A DNA stretch of 64,000 bases from Acidobacteriota bacterium. Its GTDB lineage: Bacteria; Acidobacteriota; Blastocatellia; Pyrinomonadales; Pyrinomonadaceae. Position 1 is the first letter of the stretch. Each line of letters opens with the position of its first letter. The notes under the pieces are model-generated. The model was not told the DNA's origin. It did not search any database and was given only the letters and a program-made list of their open reading frames with translations. Shown here in pieces: positions 1 through 7,340 of this stretch. Position numbers and translations under genes: made by a program. The DNA lies in NCBI GenBank assembly GCA_016700075.1, contig CP065000.1, forward strand, positions 2,418,001-2,482,000. The letters run 5' to 3'.

Positions 1-69
1 ACCAACGAACGCATCATCGCCGACATCGCCAAAGCTGCTTGGGACCATTTTGTGTTGAAAGATCCGTGA
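1..69 (+). CDS. C-terminal end of an unidentified protein (cut by window edge)
   Basis: Frame 1 is open from the first base to a TGA at 67-69 and gives the last 22 residues, beginning TNERIIADIAKAAWDHFVL. The composition is protein-like (amphipathic, helix-forming), but too short to assign a family. It lies on the same strand as the toxin-antitoxin module that follows after about 70 bp and ends before that module's promoter. I cannot say what the full protein does. Confidence 0.45.
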   Translation, partial: TNERIIADIAKAAWDHFVLKDP

Positions 70-142
70 AGATCCGCACGAGCAATAAGGTCTAAACTCG
101 GCTATAGGCCTCTCGGACAAAATATTCGGTCAGTTAATTTTA

Positions 143-171
143 TTGACAATACATCCTCGACTATCGATAAT
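143..171 (+). promoter_or_regulatory. Strong sigma-70-type promoter of the toxin-antitoxin operon
   Basis: TTGACA at 143-148 is a perfect -35 box. Exactly 17 bp later GATAAT at 166-171 matches five of six -10 bases. Transcription would start near 178, inside the palindromic operator at 173-195, and the antitoxin start codon follows at 215. The arrangement fits an autorepressed toxin-antitoxin promoter. Confidence 0.8.
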
Positions 172-172
172 C

Positions 173-195
173 TGTGTACACACCGTGTGTACACA
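173..195. promoter_or_regulatory. Twin palindromic operator, two copies of TGTGTACACA
   Basis: TGTGTACACA, a perfect 10-bp palindrome, occurs at 173-182 and again at 186-195, centre-to-centre distance 13 bp. The pair begins two bases after the -10 box and covers the predicted transcription start. Ribbon-helix-helix antitoxins of the TacA type bind paired palindromes at their own promoters, so this is probably where the antitoxin (or antitoxin-toxin complex) represses the operon. The binding role is inference; the repeats and their position are seen directly. Confidence 0.75.
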
Positions 196-214
196 TAGGT
201 GCGGGGAGATGGGT

Positions 215-484
215 ATGATCACGACAAAGGAAAACAGAGAGAATCGATTAAGTATTCGCGCGACGGCGAGGCAGAAGGATTTGATCGCGCGTGCGGCGTC
301 GCGAGGGAATATGACGATCAGCGAGTTCGTGCTGGATAATGCTGTCGCTGCGGCCGAGGCGTCTGAATTGGACAATGCTCAATTTGCGGTCAGCCGTGAA
401 AAATATGAGCAGTTCTTAGCGGCTTTGGACGAGCCGCCAAGATCTATTCCCGCACTTCGCAAACTATTCTTGGAAGATGTTTAA
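215..484 (+). CDS. TacA-like antitoxin (DUF1778, ribbon-helix-helix)
   Basis: A small protein of 89 residues with the DUF1778 pattern: an N-terminal strand and helices rich in Arg/Lys (RLSIRATARQKDLIARAA), then NMTISEFVLDNA, then an acidic C-terminal tail (SREKYEQFLAALDEPP) that in this family wraps the toxin. I chose ATG 215 because the GGGGAG at 203-208 sits at good Shine-Dalgarno spacing; ATG 209 is too close and the reading frame further upstream overlaps the promoter. The stop overlaps the toxin start by one base (TAATG). It should neutralise the GNAT toxin and repress the operon through the twin palindromes upstream. Confidence 0.85.
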   Translation: MITTKENRENRLSIRATARQKDLIARAASRGNMTISEFVLDNAVAAAEASELDNAQFAVSREKYEQFLAALDEPPRSIPALRKLFLEDV

Positions 485-975
485 TGGAGACAAAGCCTCT
501 AGACAAACTCCAAGACCGCGATTCGTTTGATTGCGAAGTTGAGCCGTTGAACGACTATTTGAAAAAATATGCTCTCCAAAATCAAAAGAAAGATGCGGCA
601 CGAACCTACGTTGTCGCTAACGAAGAAGATCAAATAATCGGTTATTACACATTGGTTTTCGGTTCGGTTTCAATGGAAGAAACCACGCCCGAAATTTCGG
701 CAGGTCTTGGGAGATACCCGATCCCGATCATTTTGTTGGCACGTATGGCCATCGATAAAACTCAAAAGGGTAAAGGCTTAGGCAAATTCTTGATGAAAGA
801 TGCTCTGCTTCGTGCGGTTCGGGCATCGGAAATTGCCGGTTTGCGTGCTTTTCTCGTCCATGCCAAAGACGGATCAGCCAAAACATTTTATGAAAAATTC
901 GGCTTCGAGCCTTCGCCGCACAACGAATTTCATCTATTTCTAAAGATGGCAGATATTCGTAAGTCGTTGAGTTAG
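484..975 (+). CDS. TacT/AtaT-like GNAT acetyltransferase toxin
   Basis: 163 residues with the GNAT fold of TacT-type toxins, which acetylate the amino acid on charged tRNA and block translation. Visible are the strand before motif A (PIILLARMAIDK, about 81-92), the acetyl-CoA pyrophosphate loop QKGKGLG (94-100), and the C-terminal FYEKFGFEPS (135-144) with the tyrosine that serves catalysis in this family. The early DRDSFDCEVEPLNDYLKKYA is the usual toxin N-terminus. It is translationally coupled to the antitoxin (TAATG). Family and role are clear from sequence; the tRNA target is not predictable here. Confidence 0.88.
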   Translation: METKPLDKLQDRDSFDCEVEPLNDYLKKYALQNQKKDAARTYVVANEEDQIIGYYTLVFGSVSMEETTPEISAGLGRYPIPIILLARMAIDKTQKGKGLGKFLMKDALLRAVRASEIAGLRAFLVHAKDGSAKTFYEKFGFEPSPHNEFHLFLKMADIRKSLS

Positions 976-987
976 GGTAGATAGATA

Positions 988-1143
988 GACTTTGAAACGT
1001 TCCTCGAATATGCGAAAGAACAAAACATCGAAGCCGAAAAAGCCCTTGCCGTCGGAATGAGCGAAAAAGCCGCCGAATTCAAAGCCACCGGCAGCAAGAT
1101 ATATCGCGGCGATCTGCCCGATGGGGCAAAGGAGCATCATTGA
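988..1143 (+). pseudogene. Remnant of the 3' end of a thiC-like gene
   Basis: After a stop at 982-984 a frame of 51 codons runs to TGA 1141-1143 with no start codon. Its translation, which includes EYAKEQNIEAEKALAVGM followed by SEKAAEFKATGSKIYR, has the shape of the ThiC (phosphomethylpyrimidine synthase) C-terminus, which follows the catalytic CxxC motif and ends with a conserved Gly-Met...Glu-Lys...Glu-Phe...Gly...Tyr pattern. The iron-sulfur motif and the rest of the enzyme are absent. It directly follows the toxin gene, so the toxin-antitoxin module probably displaced or was inserted in the gene. The assignment rests on recalled family pattern, not a search. Confidence 0.5.
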
Positions 1144-1168
1144 CGTTACAGTGAGCGGATCTACGACC

Positions 1169-1552
1169 ATGACATATTTTCAACGCGAGTTAGAGCGGAT
1201 CAGGGCGGAGGTTTACGCGAACGATTGGCAGATCAGGAATATTATCGAGACCCGCCGTTTCCTGTTGGAGAATTTCGACAGATCGATCTCGCTGGATGAT
1301 ATTTCGCACGCTCGGTTTACGTCAAAGTTTCACTTGTTACGACTCTTCAAGAGATACTATGGGCAGACGCCCAGCCAGTTTGTGACCGAGCTGCGTATTG
1401 CAAAAGCCAAAGAGCTGTTGAGGAGCGGCAGGTCAGTAACTGAGACATGTTTTGAGATTGGATTCGAAAGCCCGGCGTCGTTCAGCAATCTTTTTCGAAC
1501 CCGAGTCGGCCTCGCACCAAAAAATTTTCAGAAAATGAGCAATATTCGATAA
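1169..1552 (+). CDS. AraC-family transcriptional regulator, DNA-binding domain only
   Basis: About 127 residues forming a stand-alone AraC/XylS double helix-turn-helix domain: RFLLENFDRSISLDDISHA, SKFHLLRLFKRYYGQTPSQF and the signature second helix-turn-helix SVTETCFEIGFESPASFSNL with the FR...G..P..F ending. No ligand-binding domain is present. ATG 1169 is chosen since the extra upstream residues overlap the thiC remnant. The VOC gene starts 68 bp downstream on the same strand, so the regulator may control it; AraC-VOC neighbours are frequent. Confidence 0.85.
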   Translation: MTYFQRELERIRAEVYANDWQIRNIIETRRFLLENFDRSISLDDISHARFTSKFHLLRLFKRYYGQTPSQFVTELRIAKAKELLRSGRSVTETCFEIGFESPASFSNLFRTRVGLAPKNFQKMSNIR

Positions 1553-1619
1553 GTTGCCTTTCATTTGTTTTGATAACCTTTGATCATAAGGTCGTGATCA
1601 GACCGAAGAGGAGAAACAA

Positions 1620-2015
1620 ATGAAGGCTAGAATAGTAAGCATTCCTGTGCTCGACCAAGAGCACGCGTTAAGGTTCTATACCGAAAAGCTCGGTTTTATC
1701 AAAAAGGTTGATGTCCCTCTTGGAGGGCAAAATCGTTGGCTCACGGTAGTTAGCCCGGAAGACCTGGACGGCGCCGAAATATTGCTTGAGCCCGGGCCGC
1801 TCCATTTTGAACCGGCAAAGATCTATCAGAAAGCACTCTATGACGCAGGTATGCCATATACGCAGTTCGACTCGAGTGATGTTCAGGCCGATTTCGAGCG
1901 GTTAAGAGAACTCGGTGTTGAATTCAGCGTCGAACCAACTGTGATGGGAACGGTAAAGATCGCAGTATTTGACGACACCTGCGGAAACAACATGCAGATA
2001 GTTGAGATGCTTTGA
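1620..2015 (+). CDS. VOC-family protein (glyoxalase/bleomycin resistance fold)
   Basis: 131 residues with the two beta-alpha-beta-beta-beta halves of the vicinal oxygen chelate superfamily: an N-terminal IPVLDQEHALRFYTEKLGF and a second half ending in VKIAVFDDTCGNNMQIVE. A strong ribosome site, GAGGAG, lies just before ATG 1620. Members act as dioxygenases, lyases or antibiotic-binding proteins; substrate cannot be told. The metal ligand positions are only partly conserved in what I see (the terminal Glu of QIVE is present). The 3' end overlaps the tail of the opposite-strand hydrolase by 133 bp. Confidence 0.82.
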   Translation: MKARIVSIPVLDQEHALRFYTEKLGFIKKVDVPLGGQNRWLTVVSPEDLDGAEILLEPGPLHFEPAKIYQKALYDAGMPYTQFDSSDVQADFERLRELGVEFSVEPTVMGTVKIAVFDDTCGNNMQIVEML

Positions 2016-2905
2016 CCAACCGCGATCATTTCGCCAAAATTCGGACCGGCGATGATTCGTCCGCAGTTAACGAACGCATTATAGGCCACGATGCCGGCCG
2101 GGTGGTCGAACATCGCGGTGTGGCCTGCGCCGGCGATCTCGGCGAATTGACGCAGTTGGCAGGTGGTGCAGTGGGTCATCTGCTGTTTGAAAGCCGGCCA
2201 CGAGAACATCTGTATCGGTGAGTCCTGCATTCCCTGCACAAAAAGAATGTCGGAGCGGTGGCCGTTGGTGAAATTGAGCAGCGAGCGAGCCATATAGGCG
2301 GCGGGATTCGCGGTCGTCGTGCCGTAGGTTTGCCTTAGCAGATTGCACACGGCGGACTGCGGCGCCTGGCCCGTTTCCTCGAGCCCGCAGCGGTAAACGA
2401 GGTTCAGCGGGCCGGGGCCATTTGCGATGACTCCGTCGGTGCGGTGCATGGTGTTCAGCCGCGTGACCATATAGCCGCCCTGCGAATGCCCGACGACGAA
2501 AAGCTTTCTGATCTTTCTTTTCAACACTTTACGCGTACGTTCCCTGACCCACAGCAGCGCAGCCTCTGCCTCGCGTATTCCGTCGCCGAACAGCACGTTC
2601 TGCTGCGGATAAGCCACGCTGACGAACATAACATCGCTGCGGTTCGTTATCTCTTTAACGCGGTTCAGCGTGTTGATAGCGGCGGGAATTATCTGGTCGT
2701 CGGACTGCACCGTGCCGTGATACGCGACGATGACATCGACCACAGGATTCGGCGGACGGTCGATGACGACATCAAAACTTACCTTGTTGTGGGTGATCCG
2801 ACGGACGTCCTGCGCAGTCGATGACGCGAACATCAGCAAAATACCCGCCATTGCTGTAAAGAAAATTGCGATCTTGCCCGTCGTCATCCATTCCATCGCC
2901 GACAT
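1883..2905 (-). CDS. Secreted alpha/beta hydrolase (esterase-like), with an over-long C-terminus
   Basis: 340 residues. An N-terminal signal peptide is clear (KIAIFFTAMAGILLMF, cleavage near SSTAQD). The core has an oxyanion region VAYHG, the nucleophile elbow VVGHSQGG (Ser141), a probable acid in FVQGMQDSP and the histidine in GAGHTAMFDHP. Several cysteines suggest a periplasmic, disulfide-containing enzyme. The recognisable domain ends near residue 295; the last 45 residues are read from the strand opposite the VOC gene, so the natural stop codon was probably lost when the two genes were joined. Substrate unknown. It is divergent from the DUF6624 gene, with only 23 bp between their starts. 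Confidence 0.75.
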   Translation of the reverse strand: MSAMEWMTTGKIAIFFTAMAGILLMFASSTAQDVRRITHNKVSFDVVIDRPPNPVVDVIVAYHGTVQSDDQIIPAAINTLNRVKEITNRSDVMFVSVAYPQQNVLFGDGIREAEAALLWVRERTRKVLKRKIRKLFVVGHSQGGYMVTRLNTMHRTDGVIANGPGPLNLVYRCGLEETGQAPQSAVCNLLRQTYGTTTANPAAYMARSLLNFTNGHRSDILFVQGMQDSPIQMFSWPAFKQQMTHCTTCQLRQFAEIAGAGHTAMFDHPAGIVAYNAFVNCGRIIAGPNFGEMIAVGQSISTICMLFPQVSSNTAIFTVPITVGSTLNSTPSSLNRSKSA

Positions 2906-2928
2906 AGTATATTAGGACGCAAGAAGCA

Positions 2929-3531
2929 ATGAAAAGGCTCAACGACATCGAAAAAGAGATCGTCGAAATGCGCGATGCCGACCTCGCGTTGCGTGAAAGG
3001 CTCATTGAAACCAGCGAGCTTTTCGAGGGCTACAACGCCGAGATGGAAGCTCTGCACATCAGGAACGCTGAGGCGTTGGAGAGTATTATCGACAAGATCG
3101 GCTATCCGACGGCTGACAAGGTCGGCGAAGCGGCAAGCGACGCAGCATGGCTGATCATCCAGCATTCCATCAGCCGGCCTAATTTCATGCGAAAATGCGC
3201 GCAGATGCTGGAAAAGGCAGTTGCTGAGGATGAGGCCGATCCAAAACAGCTTGCATATCTGACCGACCGCATCGCCGTTTTCGAGGGCCGTCCGCAGCTT
3301 TACGGCACGCAGTTCGACTGGGACGAGAACGGCGAAATGAGCCCGAGCCCGTTCGACGATACTCAAAAGGTCGAGGAGCGAAGAATTGCGGTCGGGCTCA
3401 ATTCATTGGCAGAGCAGATCGAGATCATCAGAACAAGAACTAAGGCCGAACACGAATTCCCGCCCGCTGACCTTGCCGCTCGAAAAAAGGAAATAGACAT
3501 ATGGAAACGCTGGGTCGGCTGGATCGTGTGA
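2929..3531 (+). CDS. DUF6624 family protein
   Basis: 200 residues, no signal peptide and no membrane segment. A charged helical N-terminus (to about residue 55) leads to a domain with IGYPTADKVGEAASDAAWLI, IQHSISRPNF and the pattern AYLTDRIAVFEGRPQLYGTQ (about 109-128) that I recognise from DUF6624 proteins. The function of the family is not known to me. It is divergently placed from the secreted hydrolase; its promoter must overlap that gene's 5' end. Confidence 0.65.
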   Translation: MKRLNDIEKEIVEMRDADLALRERLIETSELFEGYNAEMEALHIRNAEALESIIDKIGYPTADKVGEAASDAAWLIIQHSISRPNFMRKCAQMLEKAVAEDEADPKQLAYLTDRIAVFEGRPQLYGTQFDWDENGEMSPSPFDDTQKVEERRIAVGLNSLAEQIEIIRTRTKAEHEFPPADLAARKKEIDIWKRWVGWIV

Positions 3532-3627
3532 TCCACTCGGAGCGTTCTTTGAGCAGGGGAATATCCACCTGAAATGTCTTTTCGAGGTGGCCGAACGCAC
3601 TGTAGTGTTACCATTGGAGAGAAAAAT

Positions 3628-4047
3628 ATGATCAAAACAGCACTTCGTGTCACAGTTCTGGCGACGATCCTCGCGTCGTTTATGGCTTTGGCGATGGTTT
3701 TTGAAACGCCTGAGAGTAAGGTTTTCGCCGGCGGCGCCGAGACGGGCAACGATAACAAACGCCGCGGCCGCGGCAGCGACGATCAAAACCGCAACGGCAA
3801 CAGCAACTCGGCCCAGAACAGCAACAGCGGCAACTCAAACTCGAACGGCGCGGCGACAAGCATCTCGCGGGATCGCGCACGCGAGATCGCATTGAGCCAC
3901 GTTCCCGGCGACATCGTTAAAGAAGAGCTGAAGAACCGCAAAGGCCGACGCGTGTACGAATTCAAGATCCGCAAATCGGACGGTGCATTGTTCGAGGTAA
4001 AGATCGACGCCAACGACGGAGGTCTGGTCGAGATAGAAAGAAAATAG
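3628..4047 (+). CDS. Secreted PepSY-domain protein with Asn/Ser-rich linker
   Basis: 139 residues from ATG 3628, preceded by GGAGAG. The N-terminus is a signal peptide or membrane anchor (ALRVTVLATILASFMALAMV). A low-complexity linker rich in Asn, Ser and Gly (about 50-80) follows, then one PepSY domain: ISRDRAREIALSHVPGDIVK and VYEFKIRKSDGALFEVKID ending in a short acidic strand. Single PepSY proteins act outside the cytoplasm as inhibitors or sensors; here the partner is unknown. Six bases separate it from the next gene, so the two are probably cotranscribed. Confidence 0.75.
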   Translation: MIKTALRVTVLATILASFMALAMVFETPESKVFAGGAETGNDNKRRGRGSDDQNRNGNSNSAQNSNSGNSNSNGAATSISRDRAREIALSHVPGDIVKEELKNRKGRRVYEFKIRKSDGALFEVKIDANDGGLVEIERK

Positions 4048-4053
4048 CTGATC

Positions 4054-4533
4054 ATGCCCCATTTGCCCTTAGTATTGCGAGCCGTCTTTTTCGCATTGCT
4101 GCAGCCCGGCGTTGCGGTGCTGGTGATCCCGCTTGCTCTGATGCAGTTCGTCGGCCAACCGCTGACGCCCGACGTTTGGGCGTGGAATCATTACGCCGGC
4201 TTCGCGGCCGTGATCGCGGGATTTGTGATCACGGGGCTGTGCATCGTGCGTTTTACCATCGAGGGCAAAGGCACGCTGTCGCCGCTCGACCCCACAAAAC
4301 GCCTCGTTATCAGCGGGCTTTACAAATATTCCCGCAATCCTATGTACGTCGGCATGATGCTCGTCCTCATCGGCGAGACCTTCTTCTGGTGGAGCACCGC
4401 AATGGCCATCTATTCCGTGTTCATGTTCGCCGTTTTCAACCTGTTCATCTTCCTCCACGAAGAACCCCGCCTCCGCCGCGAATTCCCCGGCGAATACGAC
4501 GCCTACATCTCCCAAGTCCGCCGCTGGGTTTGA
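4054..4533 (+). CDS. Isoprenylcysteine carboxyl methyltransferase-like membrane protein
   Basis: 159 residues with about four hydrophobic segments. The C-terminal half carries the ICMT/PEMT signature: RLVISGLYKYSRNPMYVGMM (SAM-binding region, about 88-107) and EEPRLRREFPGEYDAYISQV near the end. Bacterial members methylate small lipophilic or phenolic substrates in the membrane; the substrate here is unknown. It follows the PepSY gene by six bases and is followed by the glycan locus after 45 bp. Confidence 0.82.
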   Translation: MPHLPLVLRAVFFALLQPGVAVLVIPLALMQFVGQPLTPDVWAWNHYAGFAAVIAGFVITGLCIVRFTIEGKGTLSPLDPTKRLVISGLYKYSRNPMYVGMMLVLIGETFFWWSTAMAIYSVFMFAVFNLFIFLHEEPRLRREFPGEYDAYISQVRRWV

Positions 4534-4578
4534 AACCGACGTTTGACACTTCCAGACCCGTAAAAATATAGTTGCCAC

Positions 4579-6081
4579 GTGGATCCCGAAAAAGCCGACA
4601 GCGATAATACGTCTTCCTTCGCTGATGACCGCAGGTCGTCCGGCTGGGACATCCGCAACGCAACAAAGAACTACACTGCTCTTGTACTAGCACACGGAGC
4701 AACCGCATTTTTCTCACTCGCTTCGGTATGGCTGATAACAAAACAGCTCGGGCCGGAGGGCTATGGCGGAATATTTGCGTTCGTCGCCGGATCACAGTTG
4801 GTCCAAATATTTCTCAATTGGTCATCAACAGCATTGGCCCGCTTTGGAATCGAAGAATTTGTTAAAACAGGTAAGATTACACACTCGTTCTGGTCTAGAT
4901 CATTTATATTCTTTCCAAACCTCTTTCTTATACTTTTCACTGGCAGTCTATGGATCTCACCACTTGTCGTGTCGCTTGCGATACCGACGCAGATATTCTG
5001 GCTGCTCGCCGTTCATATACTGACCTCCGCTATTTGGCTACACATACAGTTCGGGCTGCAAGGTGTAAAGATGCTTCGCCTACAAGGGATCTTGCTGATG
5101 ATGGAACGGGTCATGGTCTTTACGGGGATTATGAGTTTGATTGCCGTTGGGGCGGTCTCGATCGAGAACTTACTGTGGTGCTATATCATTCCGCCGGTAA
5201 TCCTTACGGCGGTAGGGATTGGGATACTGCGTCCCTTCGTCGGGTTGCGGAATATCTACGACACGGTGCAGTTAAAACGAATGCTGATGTTCTCATTGCC
5301 GCTCCTACCCTTTGCAATCGTCGGATATCTCTCTACCAGCCATCTGGACGCGTTTTTCATCACCCGATATCTTTCGACCCGAGACTTGGGTATATACGCC
5401 ATCGCGGCTCAGATCTATGGAATGACACTTCAGCTGCCGATCATCGCAAACACTGTTTTGCTGTCTATGTTTGTTAGCCTCGAAACGCGAAGTGAAAGAC
5501 GATCGATACAAAGGTACCTAGAGGACGTGCTGCCGTCAGCCACACTGATCTGGAGCGGGGCATGTGTAGGTGTAGCGGCGTTCGGCTCAATGTTGATCCC
5601 GAGGGTATTCGGGCCCGATTTTGAGGCATCGGCGGTCCCACTTTTTGTGTTGCTGTTGAGCAGTGCGATCGGAGCACCAATCTACTTCGGTTACGCAGCA
5701 TTCTCGCACGCTATATCGGCGAGCTATGTTTCAATGATAGCCTCGATTCTTGCGGCGATCGTCAATATTTCGCTGAACTTTATTCTTATACCGCGTTACG
5801 GATTGGTTGGCTGTGCCATCGCAACATTTTTTTCGGTGTCGGTCTGCTGTGCGGTCGTAATCTTACTATGCCATAGACAAATAGAGGTGCCCGGCCGCAA
5901 TCTACTCATCTCGATAGTTCCGATAGCGGTCGCACTGGCAGCGGTTACGCTGGTGAACTCGTTCGTTATCTCGGTAATGATCTTTGGCGCCGCAGGTGCA
6001 GTTGCCGCGTTGATGTTGCGAAAACAAATAAAAGCGTCCCGCATCTTGATCTATAAAGGTAGTGCAACCACATCGAACTGA
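4579..6081 (+). CDS. Wzx-like oligosaccharide flippase
   Basis: 500 residues, almost entirely hydrophobic, with 12 to 14 predicted membrane spans and the MOP-superfamily pattern: early VWLITKQLGPEGYGGIFAFV, a central YLSTRDLGIYAIAAQIYG, and the late NISLNFILIPRYGLVGCAIA. Such proteins move undecaprenyl-linked glycan units across the inner membrane. The start is taken as GTG 4579, since no ATG lies before the first span. It opens the glycan locus. Base composition is visibly more AT-rich than flanking genes. Its 3' end overlaps the convergent FkbM gene by 31 bp. Confidence 0.85.
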   Translation: MDPEKADSDNTSSFADDRRSSGWDIRNATKNYTALVLAHGATAFFSLASVWLITKQLGPEGYGGIFAFVAGSQLVQIFLNWSSTALARFGIEEFVKTGKITHSFWSRSFIFFPNLFLILFTGSLWISPLVVSLAIPTQIFWLLAVHILTSAIWLHIQFGLQGVKMLRLQGILLMMERVMVFTGIMSLIAVGAVSIENLLWCYIIPPVILTAVGIGILRPFVGLRNIYDTVQLKRMLMFSLPLLPFAIVGYLSTSHLDAFFITRYLSTRDLGIYAIAAQIYGMTLQLPIIANTVLLSMFVSLETRSERRSIQRYLEDVLPSATLIWSGACVGVAAFGSMLIPRVFGPDFEASAVPLFVLLLSSAIGAPIYFGYAAFSHAISASYVSMIASILAAIVNISLNFILIPRYGLVGCAIATFFSVSVCCAVVILLCHRQIEVPGRNLLISIVPIAVALAAVTLVNSFVISVMIFGAAGAVAALMLRKQIKASRILIYKGSATTSN

Positions 6082-6968
6082 GTCTTCAGGTAATCGCTTG
6101 AGGTTGTCACGGCTTCCCCATTCTCGGCATGCGTCAGAGTGTAATCTTGTTCTAGCAAGAATTCGATCAGTTCAGAAGCCGATGAACCTTGCTCTGTAAG
6201 ATATTCATCGGTGACCTCCACGAACAGCTTTGGCCTGAATTTTTTGAGAGATCTGATTGCACCTTTTAGAACGTACATCTCGAAACCTTCGACATCGAGC
6301 TTTATAAGATCAATTTTTTTAAGCTCTTCAGCGTCGGCGAAATCGTCGAGAGGCATGACATCAACCAAGGTCTCCGACGAGCCGAAAGTTGCCTCTGGCG
6401 AGATGCGGTTCATTCCTTCGTTGCCCGCCTGAGGTGAGAACATCGTTAGGGTCGTCGTTTCGCTGCCTAGTGCTTTGTTGACTAGGCAGAGATTGGTGAA
6501 ACAGTTGAGCTCAGCGTTCTCTTGTAGTTTCCTGAAGGTTGCCGGGAAAGGTTCAAACGCGAATACCTTACCGGCATCGCCGACCATCTTGGCGGCGTTG
6601 AGCGAAACTTCGCCCAGATTGGCTCCGATATCTAAAACGGTGTCACCTGGGTTAATGAGAGAATAAAGACGCTGACGCGAAGCGAATTGAAAGCCCCAAA
6701 ACGTACACCAACCGACCAGGTCGCTAAGATCTACTCGATAGTTGATACCATTAACGGTCGTCAACCTTATTGCAGGCGATCGATAATGAACATGCTTGGG
6801 CGGTATCCTGCTGATCAAACTACCGTAACGACTGCGAGCGGTATACATCTGTAAAACATTTTCAACAGTCGGGATAAACAGCGGTCTGCGTAGGGCGCTT
6901 ATGACCATAGCCCTGATCGAAGTGCTCGTGGACGCATAATCAGCTTGTTTGTTTCCAGTTGTCGCCAT
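6051..6968 (-). CDS. FkbM-family SAM-dependent methyltransferase
   Basis: 305 residues. The SAM-binding motif I is DTVLDIGANLGEVSLNAA (about 118-135), followed by VFAFEPFPATFRKLQENAEL and the FkbM hallmark KKIDLIKLDVEGFEMYVLKG (about 216-235). FkbM enzymes O-methylate small hydroxyl groups, often sugars in glycan loci. It is inverted with respect to its neighbours and overlaps the flippase 3' end, suggesting that it entered as a separate cassette. Acceptor unknown. Confidence 0.88.
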   Translation of the reverse strand: MATTGNKQADYASTSTSIRAMVISALRRPLFIPTVENVLQMYTARSRYGSLISRIPPKHVHYRSPAIRLTTVNGINYRVDLSDLVGWCTFWGFQFASRQRLYSLINPGDTVLDIGANLGEVSLNAAKMVGDAGKVFAFEPFPATFRKLQENAELNCFTNLCLVNKALGSETTTLTMFSPQAGNEGMNRISPEATFGSSETLVDVMPLDDFADAEELKKIDLIKLDVEGFEMYVLKGAIRSLKKFRPKLFVEVTDEYLTEQGSSASELIEFLLEQDYTLTHAENGEAVTTSSDYLKTQFDVVALPL

Positions 6969-7009
6969 TATTTATGAGCATGAAGCAGGCGAATGCGGTT
7001 AGTCAATAT

Positions 7010-7279
7010 GTGAATGTGTTGATCTTTGCGGAGAATGGTCATTCAACTGCGAGACGCTATTGGGAAACCTCAGTAACATTATTGTGCTATAACGTTTTTA
7101 TGCTCATTTCGCGACTATTAAAGAATGAACCTCTTTATGAAATGGTTGACAGCGCGGGCATATCTTCGATAGCGTTCGTAGCAGAACGGGCGGTGGATCA
7201 TCCAAAGGTGACGGCACGGCCACGTCTCTCATTAAACATCTTGTCCTCAATGAGGCAGCGCCCACGCCTCTTGAGATGA
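7010..7279 (+). pseudogene. Truncated N-terminal fragment of a GT4 glycosyltransferase
   Basis: The 370-bp space between the FkbM gene and the intact glycosyltransferase contains a frame whose translation parallels the start of that glycosyltransferase: VNVLIFAENG and RYWETSVTLL compare with MKVLVLIEQS and RYWEAAVPLL, and LYEMVDSAGI with LSEIIAEKGI, at the same relative spacing. The similarity fades after about 60 residues and the frame stops at 7279. No catalytic half is present. It is best explained as the remains of a duplicated or exchanged glycosyltransferase gene. The remaining 60 bp before 7341 show nothing I can name. Confidence 0.6.
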
Positions 7280-7340
7280 TAAGTACTCGGTTCATGCGTC
7301 GGCTTTGTGCGAATACGATGATGTGCGTTTGCCATAAGTA

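Noticed and set aside
2444..2824. Plus-strand frame inside the secreted hydrolase gene
   Set aside because: It is the antisense shadow of a gene with signal peptide, nucleophile elbow and conserved histidine; its own translation has no family features.
6959..7279. A 106-residue plus-strand frame that could be called an intact small gene
   Set aside because: Its first residues overlap the start of the FkbM gene, and the part that resembles anything is only the beginning of a GT4 enzyme; I list it as a pseudogene.
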